NCBI GenBank assembly: GCA_023238725.1
Contig: CM041550.1
Span: forward strand, 2,364,544-2,428,543
Origin: Scortum barcoo
Taxonomy: Eukaryota; Chordata; Actinopteri; Centrarchiformes; Terapontidae
Length of the DNA: 64,000 bases
Reading direction: 5' to 3'
Shown: piece after piece, positions 60,151 through 64,000 of the stretch
How the letters are laid out: each line of letters begins with the position of its first letter
Position numbering within the stretch: the stretch's first letter is position 1
Program-made: the position numbers and the translations under genes
Notes under the pieces: model-generated
Told to the model about the DNA's origin: nothing
The model's database searches: none
The model's input: only the letters and a program-made list of their open reading frames with translations

Positions 60151-62379
60151 CCCTCAGTACAGTCTAACATATATTTATATTTATATATTTAATAGATGTA
60201 CATATGGTATCGTCCGTAGTTTATTTGATCTTCTGGATCACATGAATGTATTATTTTTGAAGATTCTATATAAATTTGTATGTACAGGTGACAGACTATT
60301 TGAGCCACATGACTCTGTCACTACAAAATGTTGTATAGTTTGTGTGTTTGTGTGGGCTTTGTGGGGCAGGTAGGCAAAGACAGGGCAGGTAAGTTGCTTT
60401 CCACTGGCTGAAAATTTAACATACATGCTTGTTTTTAACATGTAAATATCACCACAGCCAAACACAAATCTACACTCACTGCATTCTGTATTTACTACGC
60501 AGTCATGCCCAGCTATTTCCTGTATATAAAACCTACCTGTTGCATATTAATTTCAGCCTCCTTTATACATTTACATCTGTACTTTTATAAATACTCAGTA
60601 CACACAGTAGTTTATGTACAGAGAGAGTGTAGAAGATATGTGTTCACATATCTAAACAATGAAGCTGACTCTGTTTCTGATTTCTGTGTCGATGACTCGA
60701 AGTGAGGTTTGTTAAAAGGTGGTGGGTCAGAGCAGGCAAACAAAGCAGGCAAGACGTGAGAAATAACAGGTGGGAATCAGTAACCAGCTGAAGGTAAATG
60801 TGCTGATAGGAAAAAGGTGTGCAGGTGTATTAGTGAGGACGACTGCAGAGCGAGAAGGTAACAGGGGAAGACGACCTGTTTTTCATCCTCTTAATTGATA
60901 AGTGATCCCAGTGAAACATTCATGAAACGTGTCGCTCTTTCTTCCAATCACAGGAAGCATCTGAATGAACATCCTGACATCTAAAGTCGGTCCGGAGCTG
61001 AGTTTTGGTGCTTGGCGAGCTCATTCTTCATTTCAGATTCTCCACTCCTCTTGTTCCACCTGGAGGGCTCCAATTTACATTAATCCATTCTGACTCTGAG
61101 AAAGTGAAGATATATACGAGCTCGCAACACTCAAATAGAGATTTTTCGTCATGTTTCACCATCAAGTGTTCCCAAAAATACCGATTCTCTTTCACTGTGC
61201 TGCACTCAGGGTTTTTTCTCAGTATGAAGACGTCTTCCTGTTTTTTTTATCTGCTGACTAATACCTTCCAATCATTCTCAGTAACCTGCTGCTGTACACT
61301 TCAGTTAGACTGTCAGCTAGATTGTGTGTGCAGAAATAGTGCATTGTCCCATTTGGTTTATTAGCAATGTTGATGGCAAGTGATGGCAGCTCCCTGAAAG
61401 CACTGAAGGGAGGCATCAACTTATGATAAACAACGTCTCTGCATTCAACACAGAGAAAATACAAACACATAATTTCACACAATTATTTCACTGCTGAATC
61501 AAGTTAAATGCAAATGTATAGCAATCACCAAGTACACACACTTTCACACACATGGCTGTATTTACGTCTTTAACACACAACCGCTGGAGACAGTGTGGCT
61601 CAGGAGCCGCTGAGGTGTTGAATAAAAAGGCTGGACGGAGGATGAGGTGGAGCGGTGACTGCAGTTTGAATGGTGGCTCTCCCACAATGCAGTTGTACAG
61701 AAGAAAAAATGGTGATTTGTTATGTAGTACACTGTGTGCAGAGTTAGTATGTTGTACAGAAAATCTGTTGTCTTCTGCTTTTACTGTAAAATAGATTATT
61801 GTCATACGAGCCTCCAGCCATCTCCAACTGTTTGAATTTAATTGCTCTTGTATAGTCTCTATTTTTATTTATATTCTCATTTTTTGTATGAATTATGTGC
61901 CTTTATTCTATTTATCTGCACTCTTTTGCTGTGCTACTGATTTTTTTAAATTTCATCCTCCAGATGACTTGGGAACCTGGGTGTTTTCTGCAGTTCCCTC
62001 CTCTCGTATGGTTTGGTGAGTCTGAATTAAGAACAACATCCTGCCAAACCAAGTGTGACCGGGGATTGATTCCTTTGGAGGTTTCTCTTCTGGGGAAAGT
62101 TTGACCCTCCACATGCTCCAGTTTTACTCAGACTACACAAAATACATTTCAGTTTAGTGATTTATATAATGAACTTTTAAAAATTTGCTCTCAAAAGGCA
62201 AAATATGACTTCAGACCATCCTTCTCTCCCTGATTTTGCAGTAGAACACATTTTTCCGGTGAAGTCAGAGATGCAGTCGGCTCTACAGATGAACAGATGG
62301 ATTTCTTGCATCTTTGCGTCGTGATGCGTTCGTATGTGCACACACATTAACTCTCACGCTGGGTCTGCGTTGAGGCGGA

Positions 62380-62570
62380 ATAATCAAATAACGCTGCACA
62401 CAGTTAGCTTTCCAATATGATTAAGCCAGGTTGCCATTTGTGGAGACTAATTTAGAATGAGTTGTGATTAGCTATTTCCACCCTCTAAGGCATTATGCAT
62501 TTAAATGGAGCACATTTTAACCAGCTGGGGATATGACAGTGGCAGCTGATTCCCTTAAGTGCTGCACTTG
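62380..62570. promoter_or_regulatory. Candidate conserved non-coding element
   Basis: Complex block with AATAATCAAATAACG, CAATATGATTAAGCC, GACTAATTTAGAATG, GTGATTAGC and GGCATTATGCATTTAAATGG, spaced 20-40 bp apart. No open frame and no repeat words. Among the upstream blocks it has the strongest enhancer-like texture. Confidence 0.3.
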
Positions 62571-64000
62571 AGTGTTTATTTCTTTGCTTTCACTGTAATG
62601 GACCATTTACCTACACAGGCAGAAGACTGGAGAGGGCCTTTATTGTGAAATGAGAGGGCGAGAGCGAGAGAAAAAGACTATTTTGGGTTCAGGGCTTGAC
62701 TTCTGCTGCAGTCATTTCACTCGAGGGATTAAGCCTCCCTCGACTCTCCCTCCTGCCTCTCCTCCTTCCCTCTGCAGCCCGGGGTGGATCTGCTATTTAC
62801 CCCAGTTATTTATCACTTTGGAGCTGTGATGGAGAAGCCTGCAGGGCTCCAGAGAGAGTGACACGGCGGCAGGGTGGAATTAAAACTCTCAACCTTGTGT
62901 AATTTGATTTGACTGCTCTCTCATCCACTGTTAGAAGAAGAAGTCCAAATAAGTCCTGCTCAGATCCTGGTGGACGTCCTGCAGGAGGACTAGGAGCGCT
63001 GCGTGTCAAAGGTCGATGTTTTACATCTGTAACATGCCTGAATTTGTCATTTTGAGGGAAGTTAAAGCTGCTGGGTCGTTTACTTTCACTCTAAAGTCAA
63101 AGCCTCTCTCCTCCTGCGCCCCACCGATCTCTCTGGAGATAAAACTCAAAGTTCAGGACAGACAGAAAAAGGCTTTTTGTATCAGAGTACCTGAGTAAAT
63201 TGCCTCATTTCCTCTCCTCTGTCCACACCCTCCCTCACCTTTCTTCTCTCCACTCTCCTCCTCTCTCTGCACCATCACCTCCTCTGCCCTCTCCCTCCAA
63301 AGATCTCACCTCAGTCCAACTTTTCCTGCTGCGCTCGCTTTCTTTTGTCTATGAGCTTTGACAGAGTGACTGATGTTGATCATTACGAGGCTCTGATGGC
63401 TCCATATCAGATGAAATCCTCCTCGCCGCTCCGTCAATGTCACCACAAAGCCATTCTGAGGCTAATGGTCCAGCTCTGGCACCGGGATCTTTGTGGAACT
63501 TCAGACTAAAAATAACCAACAGACTACACTACGCCAGATATTATCAACACATTTTAGGAGGACTAGACTCTCATGTTTGTGTGGTGAAAATGAAGCTATA
63601 GAAATAAATAAAAGGTTAGCGTAGCCTCCAAAAAAACAACAACAACAACATCCCTAAAGCCCAATAATTAATAAGTAACTATTTAGTTTTAGTTTTTTAA
63701 TGTAATATAACACAGTGAGGCTGGCTGGGCTGCTAACTGTGCAGACATTAGAGTGACATCCTAAAGTCAAACTCCTCCTTTAAATAAGTTCAGAGACATA
63801 TTTATTCACTGCTCTCTGACCCAGCCTGAACACTGAATACATGACACACTCGAACATCTTCCATAAATCACCACGGCGGACGGCTGGAGAGCTTATTTTC
63901 TCTCGTCCGACCGAAGTGAAATGTCTAACAAGAGCAGATGCTGTAATCTGCTGAGGATCTCACAGTAAATCTGACAGAAGTCCCGCCAGCCCAGAACAAT

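Larger units (their letters stand above)
43861..64000. other. Upstream intergenic DNA without recognised genes
   Basis: No exon is recognised. Contents: a TG tract (44555-44576), a pair of same-orientation dispersed repeats (49240 and 55085), other repeat fragments (50330, 52335, 56701, 58351, 59836), a (CT)n tract (52030), a long hairpin (55774-55837), and complex blocks at 44640-45080, 58800-59060, 59270-59560 and 62380-62570. The 147-aa plus-strand frame at 44640-45083 faces a 128-aa frame on the other strand and has no motif, so it is not called a gene. Confidence 0.55.

Noticed and set aside
1..64000. CRISPR array, bacterial operon or phage-like system
   Set aside because: The regular repeats are dinucleotide microsatellites and dispersed eukaryotic repeats. 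Codon structure, splice site and repeat families are those of a fish nuclear genome.

Overview
The window looks like vertebrate nuclear DNA from a ray-finned fish, probably a percomorph teleost. Open frames are short and non-coding in character, CA/TG microsatellites are very dense, there is a degenerate Tc1-like transposon, and several dispersed repeats resemble families I recognise from percomorph genomes. Nothing is bacterial: I see no operons, CRISPR arrays or convincing tRNA/rRNA genes.

The only protein-coding exon I can support is small but clear. On the minus strand at 36049-36107 lies the first coding exon of cask (calcium/calmodulin-dependent serine protein kinase, a MAGUK scaffold). 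It reads MADDDILFEDVYELCEVIG and ends in a GT donor. It has a strong Kozak context and an in-frame stop 17 codons upstream. It sits at the edge of a CpG island of about 1 kb (35880-36960) that is the likely promoter. Because cask runs leftwards, positions 1-36048 should be part of its intron 1; I did not find exon 2 by eye. Positions 36960-64000 are upstream, apparently intergenic DNA.

Intron 1 holds a dead Tc1/mariner element (2357-3879), a LINE reverse-transcriptase remnant (27190-27460), several retroelement 3' ends, copies of dispersed repeats, and about 25 CA/TG tracts, the longest being 60-67 bp. One (CA)15 tract begins 13 bp inside the first splice donor. The upstream half has far fewer microsatellites. 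It carries further copies of repeat families also present in the intron (31.5 kb with 41.6 kb; 28.7 kb with 43.7 and 58.4 kb), plus its own repeats at 49.2 and 55.1 kb.

Scattered between the repeats are blocks of complex sequence rich in TAAT/ATTA-type motifs that look like conserved non-coding regulatory elements. This is pattern recognition only; no alignment was possible. The structural features most worth a second look are a near-perfect 25-bp hairpin at 55774-55837, a perfect 26-bp palindrome at 22754-22779, and a 57-nt uninterrupted homopurine tract plus an inverted repeat in the cask promoter. I found no sign of a wholly new gene system.
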